From NCBI RefSeq assembly GCF_014489575.1, contig NZ_CP060789.1, positions 2,046,001-2,110,000 of the forward strand: 64,000 bases of DNA. The letters run 5' to 3'. This document shows positions 43,873-53,682 of this stretch, piece after piece. Position 1 is the first letter of the stretch. Each line of letters opens with the position of its first letter. A program made the position numbers and the translations under genes. This DNA is from Tessaracoccus defluvii (GTDB lineage: Bacteria > Actinomycetota > Actinomycetes > Propionibacteriales > Propionibacteriaceae). The notes beneath the pieces were generated by a model. It did not search any database. It was not told the DNA's origin and saw nothing but the letters and a program-made list of their open reading frames with translations.

Positions 43873-46373
43873 GTGTCGGGCTCCGTCATCGCGGTCGACC
43901 TGGGCGCCACGAGCGGCCGGGTCGTCCTGGCGACGCTGGCCGACGGCCGGCTGTCGCTCACGGAGGCCCACCGGTTCTCCACCGCTGCACACCGCACCGA
44001 GCTGGGTCTCCAGCTCGACGTGATGCGTCTGTTCGACGAGATCCAGGCCGGGATCGGTAAGGCTGTCGCCGCCGCTCCCGGCCCGGTCTCGGGGCTGGGC
44101 ATCGACTCCTGGGGCGTCGACTACGGACTCGTCGGGGCCGACGGCCTGATCGGCATGCCCTTCAACTACCGCGACGACCGCACCCTGCGCGGCCGCGAAC
44201 TGGTGCGCGCCGTCGTCGACCAGTCGGAGCTGTATGGGCGCGTCGGCATCCACGACAACCCGTTCAACACGATCAACCAGCTCGCCGACGACCTGGCCGA
44301 GGGCCGGCTCGACGACGCCGAGGCCTTCCTGTTGCTGCCCGACCTCCTCGGATACCTGCTGACGGGCCGCCGCTACGCCGAGCGCACGAACACGTCGACC
44401 GGCGCGATGCTCGATCCGGGCACCCGCGACTGGGACTGGGAGCTGATCGACCGCGTCGGTCTGCCGCGACGGATCTTCCCGGAACTGGTCGACGCGGGCA
44501 CCGTCATCGGCCCCATCATCAACGGGCTGGCCGCCGGTGTTCCGCTGGTCACCGTCGGTTCGCACGACACCGCCTCCGCGGTCGTCGGCGCCCCGCTGAC
44601 AGGCCCTGACGACGTGTTCGTCTCCTCGGGTACCTGGTCGCTGATCGGCATGGAACTCGATCGCCCCATCGTGACCGAGGAGGCCCGCCTGGCCGCCCTC
44701 GCCAACGAGGGCGGCGTCGACGGCACCACCCGGTTCCTGAAGAACGTCATGGGCATGTGGATCCTGTCCGAGGCGATGCGCACCTGGGAGGCGGAGGGCC
44801 GCGACGTGTCGCTGCCGGACCTGCTGGCCAGGGCTGCGACGATCACGGGCGTCCCCCGCTTCGACGCCACGGACGAAGCCCTCATGGCGCCCGGTGACAT
44901 GCCGGCCCGCGTGGCCCGCCTCGTCGGCGACGATCCGCGCATGGACGACCCGGCCTTCTTCACGCGCTCGGTGCTCGAGTCGTTGGCCGACGCCTACGCC
45001 GCCACTGTCGAGGAACTCGCCCAGTTCACGGGACGGCGTCCCACCCGCATCGCGGTCGTCGGCGGCGGTTCGCAGAACGCCCTGCTCAACCAACTGACCG
45101 CTGACCGCACCGGCATGACCGTCTCGGCGGGCCCCGTCGAGGCGACAGCGATGGGCAACGCCCTGATCCAGGCCCGCGCCGTCGGGCTCACTCCCCATAC
45201 CCTCGCCGACCTCAGGAGCATCGTCATGGCCTCGGCAGACCTCACCACCTTCACCCCGGCATCCGACAAGGACGCCGTCCTCGCCGAGATCACGGCCCTG
45301 TCCAATGAGTTCGGCGCCGACCCCCTGTTCACCCGGGCCGGCGGTGGCAACTCGTCGGCGAAGGTCGACGGCGTGCTGTACATCAAGCCGAGCGGCGTCT
45401 CGATGGCGACGATGGCGGCCGACGATCTGGTTCCGCTGGATCTGAAGGTCCTCAACGACGCGCTGGACGCGCCGGATCCGGACCCCTCGTTCGGCGACCC
45501 CGTCAACCACATCGCCACGGTCGCCCGCGTCGTCGAGGGCCCGCGGCGTCCCTCGGTGGAGATCCTCTTCCACGCGCTGATCCCGGAGACCTACGTCCTC
45601 CACACGCATCCGCTGCTGATCAACTCGATCACGTGCAACGCCGACGGCGAGGCCCTGACCCGTGAGCTGTTCGGCGACGACGTCGTGTGGGTGCCGTACG
45701 TGGATCCGGGGCTGCCGCTGGCGCGCCTGATCAAGCAGCGTCGGGCCGAGCACGCCGAGCGGACGGGGCACCGGTCCCCCGGATCGTGTTCCTGATGAAC
45801 CACGGCCTCATCGTCTCCGGCGACAACGCGGACGACGTGCGCGAGCTGAGCGCCATGGTGACCCGTCGCATCGAGGAGCGGCTCGCCGCCGCCCCCGAGG
45901 TGGCCGGCTCCGCGGCCGACGGCGACCTGGCCGCGATCGCGGAGCAGTTCCGGGCCGCGACGGGATCCGCCGCGGTAGCTACGGATGCCGGGCCGCTGGC
46001 CCGTGACTTCACGGGCGGCGAGGCCGGCCGCGCCTACCTGGGCGCCGGTCCGCTGATCCCCGACCAGATCGTGTACGCGGGCAGCTTCGCCCTTGTGCTG
46101 GAGCCGGGCGCCGACGTCGCAGCGGCCCTGGCGGATTTCACTGCGGAGCGGGGCGTGTCGCCGATCATCGCGGTGGCCCCGGGCGTCGGGGTGGCCGCGG
46201 TGGGCGGCTCGGAGAAGCAGGCGACGACGGCCCTGGAGGTCTTCGTCGATGCCCTGACGGTCGTCCGCAACGCGTCGCGTCTCGGCTCGGTCCGCGCCCT
46301 CGACGAGCGGGAGCGCCGCTTCATCGAGACGTGGGAGGCGGAGGCGTACCGCCAGAAGGTCGCCAACAGCTGA
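43873..46373 (+). CDS. rhaB: Rhamnulokinase-rhamnulose-1-phosphate aldolase fusion (frameshifted)
   Basis: About 833 residues after repair. Residues 1-~455 are a FGGY rhamnulokinase (VDLGATSGRVV, GIDSWGVDYGLV, VGSHDTASAVVGAP, SSGTWSLIG, VVGGGSQNALLNQL). In the same frame follows a class II aldolase domain (GGGNSSAKVDGV at about 490, zinc-site LHTHPLLIN at about 573, FLMNHGLIVSG at about 642), similar to the aldolase half of RhaE but without its dehydrogenase half. One missing base at 45766-45780 (gggg or ccccc run) breaks the aldolase. An internal AGGAG before ATG 45226 could let the aldolase also be made separately. Products: dihydroxyacetone phosphate and L-lactaldehyde. GTG start. Confidence 0.85.
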
Positions 46374-46393
46374 CCTGAACACGCTCACACGCC

Positions 46394-46425
46394 ACGGAGG
46401 CCGGTCCCGAGGGACCGGCCTCCGT
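46394..46425. terminator. Hairpin terminator between rhamnose operon and ABC permease
   Basis: A 15-nt arm (acggaggccggtccc) and its exact complement flank a 2-nt GA centre, giving a very stable hairpin between convergent operons. On the minus strand the repeats, not a T run, lie upstream. Confidence 0.75.
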
Positions 46426-46491
46426 CCTCCTTCGACAGGCTCAGGAACCTCCTTCGACAGGCTCAGGAACCTCCTTCGACAGGCTCAGGAG
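46426..46491. repeat. Three tandem 22-bp repeats
   Basis: Units at 46426-46447, 46448-46469 and 46470-46491 share CCTCCTTCGACAGGCTCAGG, with the last base differing only in unit 3 (aa versus ag). The core cttcgacaggctcag resembles a dispersed repeat I recall from actinobacterial genomes. It abuts the permease stop codon, and no spacer or leader suggests CRISPR. Confidence 0.85.
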
Positions 46492-46493
46492 CC

Positions 46494-48929
46494 TCAGTCG
46501 ACGGCCAGCGCCTCCGTCGGCGTCGCGTTGGCCGCCTTCCGGCCCGGCAGCACCGACGCGAGGGCCGCAGCCGCGAGGCAGGCCAGGATCAGGCCGGCCG
46601 TGTACAGGCCGTCGAGGGCGAACACCGTCTCGAACTCCACCGGCATCATGCCCATCACCGAGCTGACGCCCAGCCAGCCGAAGAATGAGCCGGCCGCCAG
46701 GCCGATCAGCGTCCCGAGCCCGACCAGCGCGATCGCCTCGATCAGCAGCATCGACCGCAGACTTGCCCGCTGCATACCCAGCGCCCGCAGCAGCGCCGAC
46801 TCGCGCTGCCGTTCGATCACGGACAGGCTCAGCGTGTTGGCGACACCGACCAGGGCGATGACCACGGCGACCCCGAGCAGGGCCGTCATCACGATCAGCA
46901 TCACGTTCAGAAACTGGGTGAAGACCGAGGCCATGACGGCGCCGCCGCCGCTGATCCTGGCATCGGGGTAGCCCTCGACGGTCCTCAGCACCTGGTTCAG
47001 TACCGTGGCATCGGTGCGGTCGGTGAGCCCGATCCACACCTCGAGAGTCTCCGCCTCACCCGCGACCTTCGCGAACGTGGCTTCGGAGACGATCACCTGG
47101 TCGTAGTCGACGTTCTCCGAGGTCTTCGCCTCGAGGTCGAGCGGGCCGTCGATTCCCGGCAGCGTGAGCCGCTTGTTCTCCGTGACGATCGCGCCGGACG
47201 CGCTGATGATGGCCGCGGTGTCGTTCGGCACGCGGGTCTCCCGCGGCTCGATGCCCAGTTCCGCGTAGGCGGCCTTCGGGGAGAGGACCGCGGCGCGATG
47301 CCCGTCGTAGCTGGCAGCCTCACCCAGGTCGACCCGCTTGCCGGGCACCTCGACCGCAGCCTTGACCCCGCTGGTGCGCGCCAGCGTCTCCACGAACCCG
47401 TCCGGGACGGATCCCTCGAAGGTGACGGCGAGGTCGGTGGGGTACGACTCGTTGATCGCCTGCATCCCCGAGGTGCGGGTGGTCGCGAGCGCCACCTGCA
47501 GCGTGACGATGAGGCCGACGGCGAGCATCAGCGCCGTCGCCGTGGCAGCGGCCCGCTGCGGGTTCCGCGCGGCGTTGGTGAAGGCGAGCCGGGTGGTGGG
47601 CCCGAGCCTGCCGAAGAGTTTGCCGGCCAGCCGCAGCAGCGGGGCCACGTAGAACGGGGCACCGCCGAGGACCGCAATGGTCAACAGGATGCCGGCGGGG
47701 ATGGCGTAGAAGATCGCGTTCTCGGAGTCGGTCCGGCTGAGGACGACGAGCCCGACGCCCACCACCCCCGTGACGCCGCACACGATGGCGCGCGCCAGGC
47801 CCGCACGCCGAGCCTCGGCGGCGGTGGGAACGCTCTGGAGCGCCTCGATCGGGCGCGTTCTGGCCGCCCGCAGCGAGGGCACGACGGCGGCGACGAAGGT
47901 CGCGATCACGCCGGCCAGCCAGGCGAGCAGCAGTTCGACGGGCCGCAACGCGAGGCCGAAGTAGTTCGACTCGGTGACGAAGCCGCCGATCCACGCGACC
48001 AGCGCACCCAGCCCGAGGCCGACCAGCGAGCCGACGGCGCCCAGCAGCAGCGCCTCGACCATGAGCCGTCCCTGCACCTGGCCGGGCGAGGCGCCGACGG
48101 CGCGCAGCAAGCCCGTCTGACGGCGCCGCTGCGCCGCGAGGATCGTGAACGTGTTGGCGATGGTGATGGCGCCGACGAGCAGCGCGACCGCGGCGAACGC
48201 CTGCAGCATGTTCTTCAGCGCATCGAACCCGTCGGTCAACGACAGCAGCGACTCGGAGCGGGCCTCGTCGCCGGTCACCACGGAGATGTCCTGGCCCAGC
48301 TCGGCGGCCTGCCGCTTCACGGCGGCCAGCGTGGTGGGCTCCGACGCTCCCGGCGCGAGGCGCACGGCCAGCTCCCAGGCGTACAGGTCTTCCGCGTCGG
48401 GCGAGACGTAGCCGGTCGTGGCGAACAGCGCGCTCGGGTCGTCGGTGACGCCGACCACGGTGAACGTCGCCTCCTCCCCCTCGGCGGAGAGGGTGTCGCC
48501 GACACGTGCGCCCAGATCGGCCATGGCCCCGCGGGACAGGGCGACCTCCCCCTTCTTCGCGGGGAGCCGCCCCTCGACGACCTGTGCCCAGTGCTGCCAC
48601 TCCTGCGGCACCCGGTACAGGTTCGTCTGGGCGCTGCGGTCGCCGTGGGTGAGGTAGTACAGCATCGAGATCGGCATCTCCGCGACGCCGTCGACGCCCG
48701 CGACGGACGAGAGCCGGGAGATGGCCTCGTCGACGGGCGTGTCGTCCAGCCGGACGATGAGGTCGGCCTGCGACATCGGCAGCGCGGCGAGCCGCTCCAT
48801 GGCGTTCTGCTGCGAGTTGACGAAGATCGAGATGGCGGAGATGAACCCGACGCTGATGGCGATCGCGATCAGGGTGGCGATGTATCGCCCCGGATGGAGC
48901 CTCAGCTCACTGACGGCGTGCTTCCACAT
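46494..48929 (-). CDS. ABC transporter permease, MacB/FtsX family
   Basis: 811 residues with two FtsX-like permease units: an N-terminal helix, a large extracellular domain, three helices around residues 235-370 (TIANTFTILAAQRRRQTGLLRAVG), then a second copy ending with ALVGVANTLSLSVIERQRESALLRALG and three more helices. This is the actinobacterial large DUF214-type export permease, likely moving lipoproteins, lipids or peptides, unknown here. The ATG overlaps the ATPase stop in TGATG, so both are coupled. Confidence 0.9.
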   Translation of the reverse strand: MWKHAVSELRLHPGRYIATLIAIAISVGFISAISIFVNSQQNAMERLAALPMSQADLIVRLDDTPVDEAISRLSSVAGVDGVAEMPISMLYYLTHGDRSAQTNLYRVPQEWQHWAQVVEGRLPAKKGEVALSRGAMADLGARVGDTLSAEGEEATFTVVGVTDDPSALFATTGYVSPDAEDLYAWELAVRLAPGASEPTTLAAVKRQAAELGQDISVVTGDEARSESLLSLTDGFDALKNMLQAFAAVALLVGAITIANTFTILAAQRRRQTGLLRAVGASPGQVQGRLMVEALLLGAVGSLVGLGLGALVAWIGGFVTESNYFGLALRPVELLLAWLAGVIATFVAAVVPSLRAARTRPIEALQSVPTAAEARRAGLARAIVCGVTGVVGVGLVVLSRTDSENAIFYAIPAGILLTIAVLGGAPFYVAPLLRLAGKLFGRLGPTTRLAFTNAARNPQRAAATATALMLAVGLIVTLQVALATTRTSGMQAINESYPTDLAVTFEGSVPDGFVETLARTSGVKAAVEVPGKRVDLGEAASYDGHRAAVLSPKAAYAELGIEPRETRVPNDTAAIISASGAIVTENKRLTLPGIDGPLDLEAKTSENVDYDQVIVSEATFAKVAGEAETLEVWIGLTDRTDATVLNQVLRTVEGYPDARISGGGAVMASVFTQFLNVMLIVMTALLGVAVVIALVGVANTLSLSVIERQRESALLRALGMQRASLRSMLLIEAIALVGLGTLIGLAAGSFFGWLGVSSVMGMMPVEFETVFALDGLYTAGLILACLAAAALASVLPGRKAANATPTEALAVD

Positions 48930-49663
48930 CAGAGCGCCACCGCGTTCAGGAGCGCGAAGACCTCGTCGGCGGTCGGGTCGTCGACATCGTTGACGATGCG
49001 TCCGTCCAACAGCATCAGCACCCTGTCGGCGTAGGCGGCGGCCTTCGGGTCGTGCGTGACCATGATGATCGTCTGCCCATGCTGGCGGGAGCGTCGCTGC
49101 AGGTACTCGAGCAGGGCGGTGCCGGTGCGCTGGTCGAGGGCGCCGGTGGGTTCGTCGGCGAAGACGACCTCGGGGTCGCTCATCATGGCGCGGGCGACGG
49201 CGACGCGCTGCTGCTGACCGCCCGACAGCTGGCTGGGGCGGTGCCGCAGCCGGTCGGTCAGCCCGAGCGACGTTGTCAGTTCGTTGAACACGGCCCGGTC
49301 GACGCGCCGTCCTGCCAGTTCGAGCGGAAGCAGGATGTTCTGCTCCGCCGTCAGGGTCGGGAGGAGGTTGAACGACTGGAAGACGAAGCCGACGCTGTCG
49401 CGGCGCACCCGCGTGACGGCCTTCTCCGGCAGCCGCGCGATGTTCTCATTGCCGATGAACACCTCGCCGCGCGTGGGGCGGTCGAGGCCCGCCATGCAAT
49501 GCATCAGGGTGGACTTGCCGGAACCCGAGGGGCCCATGACGGCGGTAAAGCTGCCCTTGCCGATCGCGACGGTGACGTCGTCCACAGCGACCACCGGCTG
49601 ATCCGCCGATCCGAAGATCCTGGTCAGGTTCTGCACGCTGCAGGCGGGCGGGTTCTGGTTCAC
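48929..49663 (-). CDS. ABC transporter ATP-binding protein (LolD/MacB type)
   Basis: 244 residues from GTG 49663 (GAAGGA 8 nt upstream). Walker A GPSGSGKST, Q-loop FVFQSFNLLPTL, signature LSGGQQQRVAVARAM, Walker B VVFADEPTGALD and H-loop MVTHDPKAAAYAD are all intact. It energises the coupled FtsX-like permease. The short N-terminus ACSVQNLTRIFG is typical of this family. Confidence 0.94.
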   Translation of the reverse strand: MNQNPPACSVQNLTRIFGSADQPVVAVDDVTVAIGKGSFTAVMGPSGSGKSTLMHCMAGLDRPTRGEVFIGNENIARLPEKAVTRVRRDSVGFVFQSFNLLPTLTAEQNILLPLELAGRRVDRAVFNELTTSLGLTDRLRHRPSQLSGGQQQRVAVARAMMSDPEVVFADEPTGALDQRTGTALLEYLQRRSRQHGQTIIMVTHDPKAAAYADRVLMLLDGRIVNDVDDPTADEVFALLNAVAL

Positions 49664-49686
49664 GAGGGTGTCCTTCCATCGGTCGA

Positions 49687-49704
49687 CGCCCTAACGCTAG
49701 GGCG
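49687..49704. promoter_or_regulatory. Inverted repeat upstream of the ABC transporter operon
   Basis: CGCCCTA and TAGGGCG are perfect 7-nt arms around ACGC, about 24 bp before the ABC ATPase GTG. The site lies in the divergent region with the Nramp gene and could bind a regulator. No matching regulator gene is adjacent. Confidence 0.35.
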
Positions 49705-49804
49705 CGACCGGGGCCCAGCGGATCGGCTCATCGTCGCCGCCTGTCACCGCGCGACTCCTACTCCGGTCGGACGGGCACCACCCGGTGGCGTACGGGACAC
49801 CCCC

Positions 49805-49810
49805 TAGGAT
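49805..49810 (+). promoter_or_regulatory. -10 hexamer before Nramp gene
   Basis: TAGGAT ends 8 nt before ATG 49819, again close to leaderless spacing. No manganese (yybP-ykoY) riboswitch was recognised in this short region. Confidence 0.45.
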
Positions 49811-49818
49811 CGATCACC

Positions 49819-51021
49819 ATGCAGCGCCGAACCGTCACCCTGCTCGGGCCCGCCTTCGTCACCGCACTCGCCTACGTGGATCCCGGCAACGTCGCGGCGA
49901 ACCTGAGCGCCGGCGCCAACTACGGCTATCTGCTGGTGTGGGCGCTCGTCCTGGCGTGCCTGATGGCGATGCTGGTGCAGTACCTGTCGGCGAAGCTGGG
50001 CGTGGTCACCGGACAGTCGCTCAGCGCGCTGGTCCGCGACCGGCTCAACGCCAGGAGCCACTGGCGCCTGTGGCGGACCGCCTACGGGGCGCAGGCGGTC
50101 GTCGTCGCCATCGCCACCGACCTTGCGGAGGTGGTGGGCGGGGCCATCGCGCTCTACCTGCTGTTCGGGCTCCCACTGTGGCTGGGCGCGATCATCGTCG
50201 GGGCCGTCGCCATCCTGGCGCTGCACTGGATGCGGTCGCGCGGCGAGCACTTCTTCGAGATCCTGATGGCCGCGGTGCTGGCCACGATAGCCGTCGGCTT
50301 CCTGGCGACGCTGGTCTGGCTGCCGCCGGACCCGGCCGGGGTCCTGGGCGGCATGCTGCCGCGCTTCAGCGACGCAGGCTCGGTGCAGCTTGCCGCGGCG
50401 ATGCTGGGCGCAACCGTCATGCCGCACGCCATCTACCTGCACTCGGCGCTGGCCAATCAGCGGCACGAGGGCTCCGGGGAGACCGTGGGTCGGCTGCTGC
50501 AGGTGCAGCGCATCGACGTGGCAGTCGCGCTGACGATCGCCGCCGCCGTCAACCTCTCCATGCTGCTGTTCGCTGCCTCCGGGCTGCGGGGCTCAACCAT
50601 CGACTCCATCGAGGGCGCACACGCGGAGATCGCGGCGCTGGTGGGTTCCGTCCCGGCGACGGTGTTCGCGGTGGGGCTGCTCGTGTCGGGACTCGGGTCG
50701 GCGATCGTCGGCACCGACGCCGGCGCCGGCATGGTCAAGGACCTGATCTCGCCGCGCATCACGCCGACGACACGGCGCCTCATCACGCTGGTGCCCTCGG
50801 TCGCCGTCCTGGTGGCGGGACTGCATCCGACACAGGCGCTGGTCCAGTCCCAGCTGGTGTTGAGCTTCGGCATCGCCTTCGCACTGATCCCGCTGGTGCT
50901 GCTGACGAGCAACGCGACGGTGATGGGCGCGCATCGCTCTGGGCCGGTGGTGCGCACCCTCGCATGGATCGTCGTCGCCGCCGTCATCGCCTTGAACGTG
51001 GCGGTGATCGTCACGGCGTGA
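49819..51021 (+). CDS. Nramp-family divalent metal transporter
   Basis: 400 residues with about 11 membrane helices. The metal-binding motifs are DPGN in TM1 (AYVDPGNVAANL) and MPH in TM6 (LGATVMPHAIYLHSAL), consistent with proton-coupled Mn(II)/Fe(II) uptake. It is a little shorter than E. coli MntH. It stands alone between a divergent ABC operon and convergent prs. Mn versus Fe preference cannot be read from sequence. Confidence 0.92.
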   Translation: MQRRTVTLLGPAFVTALAYVDPGNVAANLSAGANYGYLLVWALVLACLMAMLVQYLSAKLGVVTGQSLSALVRDRLNARSHWRLWRTAYGAQAVVVAIATDLAEVVGGAIALYLLFGLPLWLGAIIVGAVAILALHWMRSRGEHFFEILMAAVLATIAVGFLATLVWLPPDPAGVLGGMLPRFSDAGSVQLAAAMLGATVMPHAIYLHSALANQRHEGSGETVGRLLQVQRIDVAVALTIAAAVNLSMLLFAASGLRGSTIDSIEGAHAEIAALVGSVPATVFAVGLLVSGLGSAIVGTDAGAGMVKDLISPRITPTTRRLITLVPSVAVLVAGLHPTQALVQSQLVLSFGIAFALIPLVLLTSNATVMGAHRSGPVVRTLAWIVVAAVIALNVAVIVTA

Positions 51022-51054
51022 CGGCGGGCGCCGCGACACGCTCCGGACGCAGAA

Positions 51055-51082
51055 GGGGCGGCCACCAGATGGCGGCCGCCCC
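51055..51082. terminator. Hairpin between convergent Nramp and prs genes
   Basis: Perfect 9-bp stem GGGGCGGCC/GGCCGCCCC with a 10-nt loop, 34 nt after the Nramp stop and 19 nt before the prs stop. Confidence 0.6.
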
Positions 51083-51100
51083 CTCAAGGTCGTGCGGTGG

Positions 51101-52080
51101 TCAGGCCTGGCCTCCGAAGAGGGACGTGACCGAGCCGTCGAGGAAGACGGCGTTGATGGCCTTGGCGATCAGCGGCGCGATCGACAGGACCGTCAGGTTC
51201 TTGATCGGCTCAGGGGTGTTGATCGGCAGGGTGTTGGTGACGATGATCTCCTCCATGCCGCAGTTGTTCAGGCGCTCGGCGGCGGGCCGGAGAACACCGG
51301 GTGGGTAGCGGCGCAGATGACCTTCTTGGCGCCCCGTTCGCGGAGCGCGGCGGCCGCCTGGACGATGGTCCCCGCGGTGTCGACCATGTCGTCGACAAGC
51401 AGGCACGTCTTGCCCGCGACATCACCGACGACCTCGTGGACGGCGACGGTGTTGGCCAGGTTGGGATCGCGACGCTTGTGGATGATGGCCAGCGGGCAGC
51501 CGAGCTTGTCGGTCCACATGTCTGCCAGCCGCACGCGGCCGGCGTCCGGGGACACGACGGCCATCTCCTCGGTGCCGTAGCGCTCCTTGACGTAGTCGGA
51601 GAGCACCGGCAGGCCCCACAGGTGGTCGACGGGGCCGTCGAAGAAGCCCTGGATCTGCGAGGCGTGCAGGTCGACCGACATGATGCGGTCGGCGCCGGCT
51701 GCCTTGTACAGGTCGGCGACGAGGCGCGCCGAGATGGGCTCACGACCGAGGTGTTTCTTGTCCTGCCGGGCGTACGGGTAGAAGGGGGCGACGACGGTGA
51801 TGCGCTTGGCGGAGGCCCGCTTCAGCGCGTCGACCATGATCAACTGCTCCATGATCCACTCGTTGACCGGGGCCGTGTGAGACTGGATGACGAACGCGTC
51901 GCAGCCGCGCACCGACTCCTCAAAGCGGACGTAGATCTCGGAGTTCGCGTAGGTCAGCGCCCGCGTCGGCACGAGGTCCGTGCCCATCAGCGTCGCCACC
52001 TCACTGGCGAGCTCCGGGTACGCACGGCCGCTGAACAACATTAGGTGTTTGTCGTTCTTGGCGATCTGGGACATGGACAC
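51101..52080 (-). CDS. prs: Ribose-phosphate pyrophosphokinase (frameshifted)
   Basis: 326 residues after repair. It makes PRPP for nucleotide, His and Trp synthesis. ATP/Mg region FVIQSHTAPVNEWIMEQ, DLHASQIQGFF and the PRPP loop VDDMVDTAGTIVQA are intact. The frame breaks in the ggg at 51284-51286; one extra base gives HPVFSGPAAERLNNCGMEEI. GTG 52080 has AAGAAGG 5-6 nt upstream; ATG 52074 is the alternative. It overlaps glmU by 1 nt. An essential enzyme, so a real mutation is unlikely. Confidence 0.94.
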
Positions 52081-53555
52081 TAGGCCTTCTTCTCTCGGGA
52101 CTCGATGACGGCTGGGTGGACTGCACCGTCGCTCGCTGCTGCGGCGACGGCCTGCTTGGAGGCGGGGCGCTTCTCGGCGACGTAGCCGTCGATGTTGCGC
52201 TGGCGGCCCCGCGCGACGCCGAGGGCGCCCGCGGGAACGTCTTCTGTGATGGCTGAGCCGGCGGCGACGAGGGCTCCCGCGCCCACGTCGATGGGGGCCA
52301 CGAGAACCGTGTTCGACCCGACGAAGGCACCTTCGCCGACGTGCGTCGTGGACTTGTAGGTGCCGTCGTAGTTGGCGAAGATCGTGCCCGCACCGATGTT
52401 GACGTTCTCGTCGATGATCGCGTCACCGACGTAGGACAGGTGCGGCACCTTGGCGCCGTCACCGATGGTGGCGTTCTTCGACTCGACGAACGCGCCGATC
52501 TTGCCCTTGGCGCCGAGGATGGTGCCGGGGCGCAGGTAGGAGAACGGGCCGACGGTGGCGCCGTCGCCGATCACCGCGAAGGAGCCGTGGGTGCGGACGA
52601 CCTCGGCGCCGACGCCGACCTCGACGTCCATCAGCGACGTGTCGGGACCGATGACGGCGCCGCTGGCGATGCTCGTCGCGCCCTGGAGGATGACGCCCGG
52701 CATGAGGGTGACATCCGGGGAGAGGTCGACGTCGACGTCGATGAAGGTGCTGGCCGGGTCGACCATGGTGACACCCTTGAGCATCCACGCGTCGCGGATG
52801 CGGCGGTTCATCTCGGCGTTCATGCGGGCCAGCTGGACCCGGTCGTTGACGCCCTCGACCTGCCACACATCGTCGATCAGGTGCGCTCCGACCTTCTCGT
52901 TCTGCGCGGCGGCGAAGTGCAGCACCTCGGTGAGGTACAGCTCGCCCTGCGCGTTGTCGGTGTTGAGCGACGCGAGGCCGGCGCGGAGGATGGCGGCGTC
53001 GAAGACGTAGATGCCCGAGTTGATCTCGTCGATGCGGCGCTGCTCCTCGGTGGCGTCGCGGTGCTCGACGATGCCGACGACGGCGTCACCGTCGCGCAGG
53101 ACACGGCCGTAGCCCGCGGGGTCGGCGACGCGTGCCGTCAACACCGTCGCCGCGTGCTGGTTGGCGCGGTGGACGGCGACGAGCTGGCGCAGCGTGTCGC
53201 CGGTGAGCATCGGGACGTCGGCGTAGGTGACGACGACGTCACCGGTCAGGTGCTCGAGCCCCTCCAGGCCACAGGAGACGGCGTGCCCGGTGCCGAGCTG
53301 CTCCTCCTGGACGGCGGTGACGACCGTCTCGCTGAGCTTGTCGAGGTGGGCCTCGACCTGCTCACGGAGGTGCCCGACGACCACGACGAGGTGGTCGGGG
53401 TTCAGCGCGGCCGCCGAGGACACGGCGAAGCTCAGCATCGACTTGCCTGCGACCTCGTGCAGAAGTTTGGACTTGGTGGACTTCATCCGGGTTCCGCCGC
53501 CTGCGGCGAGAACCACGACGGCTGCGACGGGCGCGAGCTCGCTGTCGGTTGGCAA
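52080..53555 (-). CDS. glmU: Bifunctional GlmU (GlcN-1-P acetyltransferase / GlcNAc-1-P uridyltransferase)
   Basis: 491 residues. N-terminal uridyltransferase (VVLAAGGGTRMKSTKSKLLH, TYADVPMLTGDT), linker helix, and C-terminal left-handed beta-helix acetyltransferase (SYVGDAIIDENVNIGAG, GEGAFVGSNTVLVAPIDVGAG). It produces UDP-GlcNAc for cell-wall synthesis. It pairs with prs as in many actinobacteria. The terminal ~35 residues are a low-complexity extension. Confidence 0.96.
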   Translation of the reverse strand: MPTDSELAPVAAVVVLAAGGGTRMKSTKSKLLHEVAGKSMLSFAVSSAAALNPDHLVVVVGHLREQVEAHLDKLSETVVTAVQEEQLGTGHAVSCGLEGLEHLTGDVVVTYADVPMLTGDTLRQLVAVHRANQHAATVLTARVADPAGYGRVLRDGDAVVGIVEHRDATEEQRRIDEINSGIYVFDAAILRAGLASLNTDNAQGELYLTEVLHFAAAQNEKVGAHLIDDVWQVEGVNDRVQLARMNAEMNRRIRDAWMLKGVTMVDPASTFIDVDVDLSPDVTLMPGVILQGATSIASGAVIGPDTSLMDVEVGVGAEVVRTHGSFAVIGDGATVGPFSYLRPGTILGAKGKIGAFVESKNATIGDGAKVPHLSYVGDAIIDENVNIGAGTIFANYDGTYKSTTHVGEGAFVGSNTVLVAPIDVGAGALVAAGSAITEDVPAGALGVARGRQRNIDGYVAEKRPASKQAVAAAASDGAVHPAVIESREKKA

Positions 53556-53682
53556 GGTTTCTCCTTCGTGGCCAAACGTGCGTACCGCGCAGCGCGCCGA
53601 GCCGTGCCCTTCGGGTGTGCCAGGCGCCTACGGGGTTCGCAACGCATCATACGGCGTCGCGGGCGATGGAGCAGCCTGCGCG

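Noticed and set aside
42763..45771. Minus-strand open frame of about 1000 codons across the rhamnose genes
   Set aside because: It lies opposite rhaI and rhaB, which are well supported by conserved motifs.
46426..46491. Possible CRISPR array
   Set aside because: Three direct 22-bp units touch each other with no unique spacers and no cas genes nearby.
49664..49818. Manganese riboswitch upstream of the Nramp gene
   Set aside because: The region is only about 155 bp and shows no yybP-ykoY-type conserved loops; it has an inverted repeat and a leaderless-type -10 instead.
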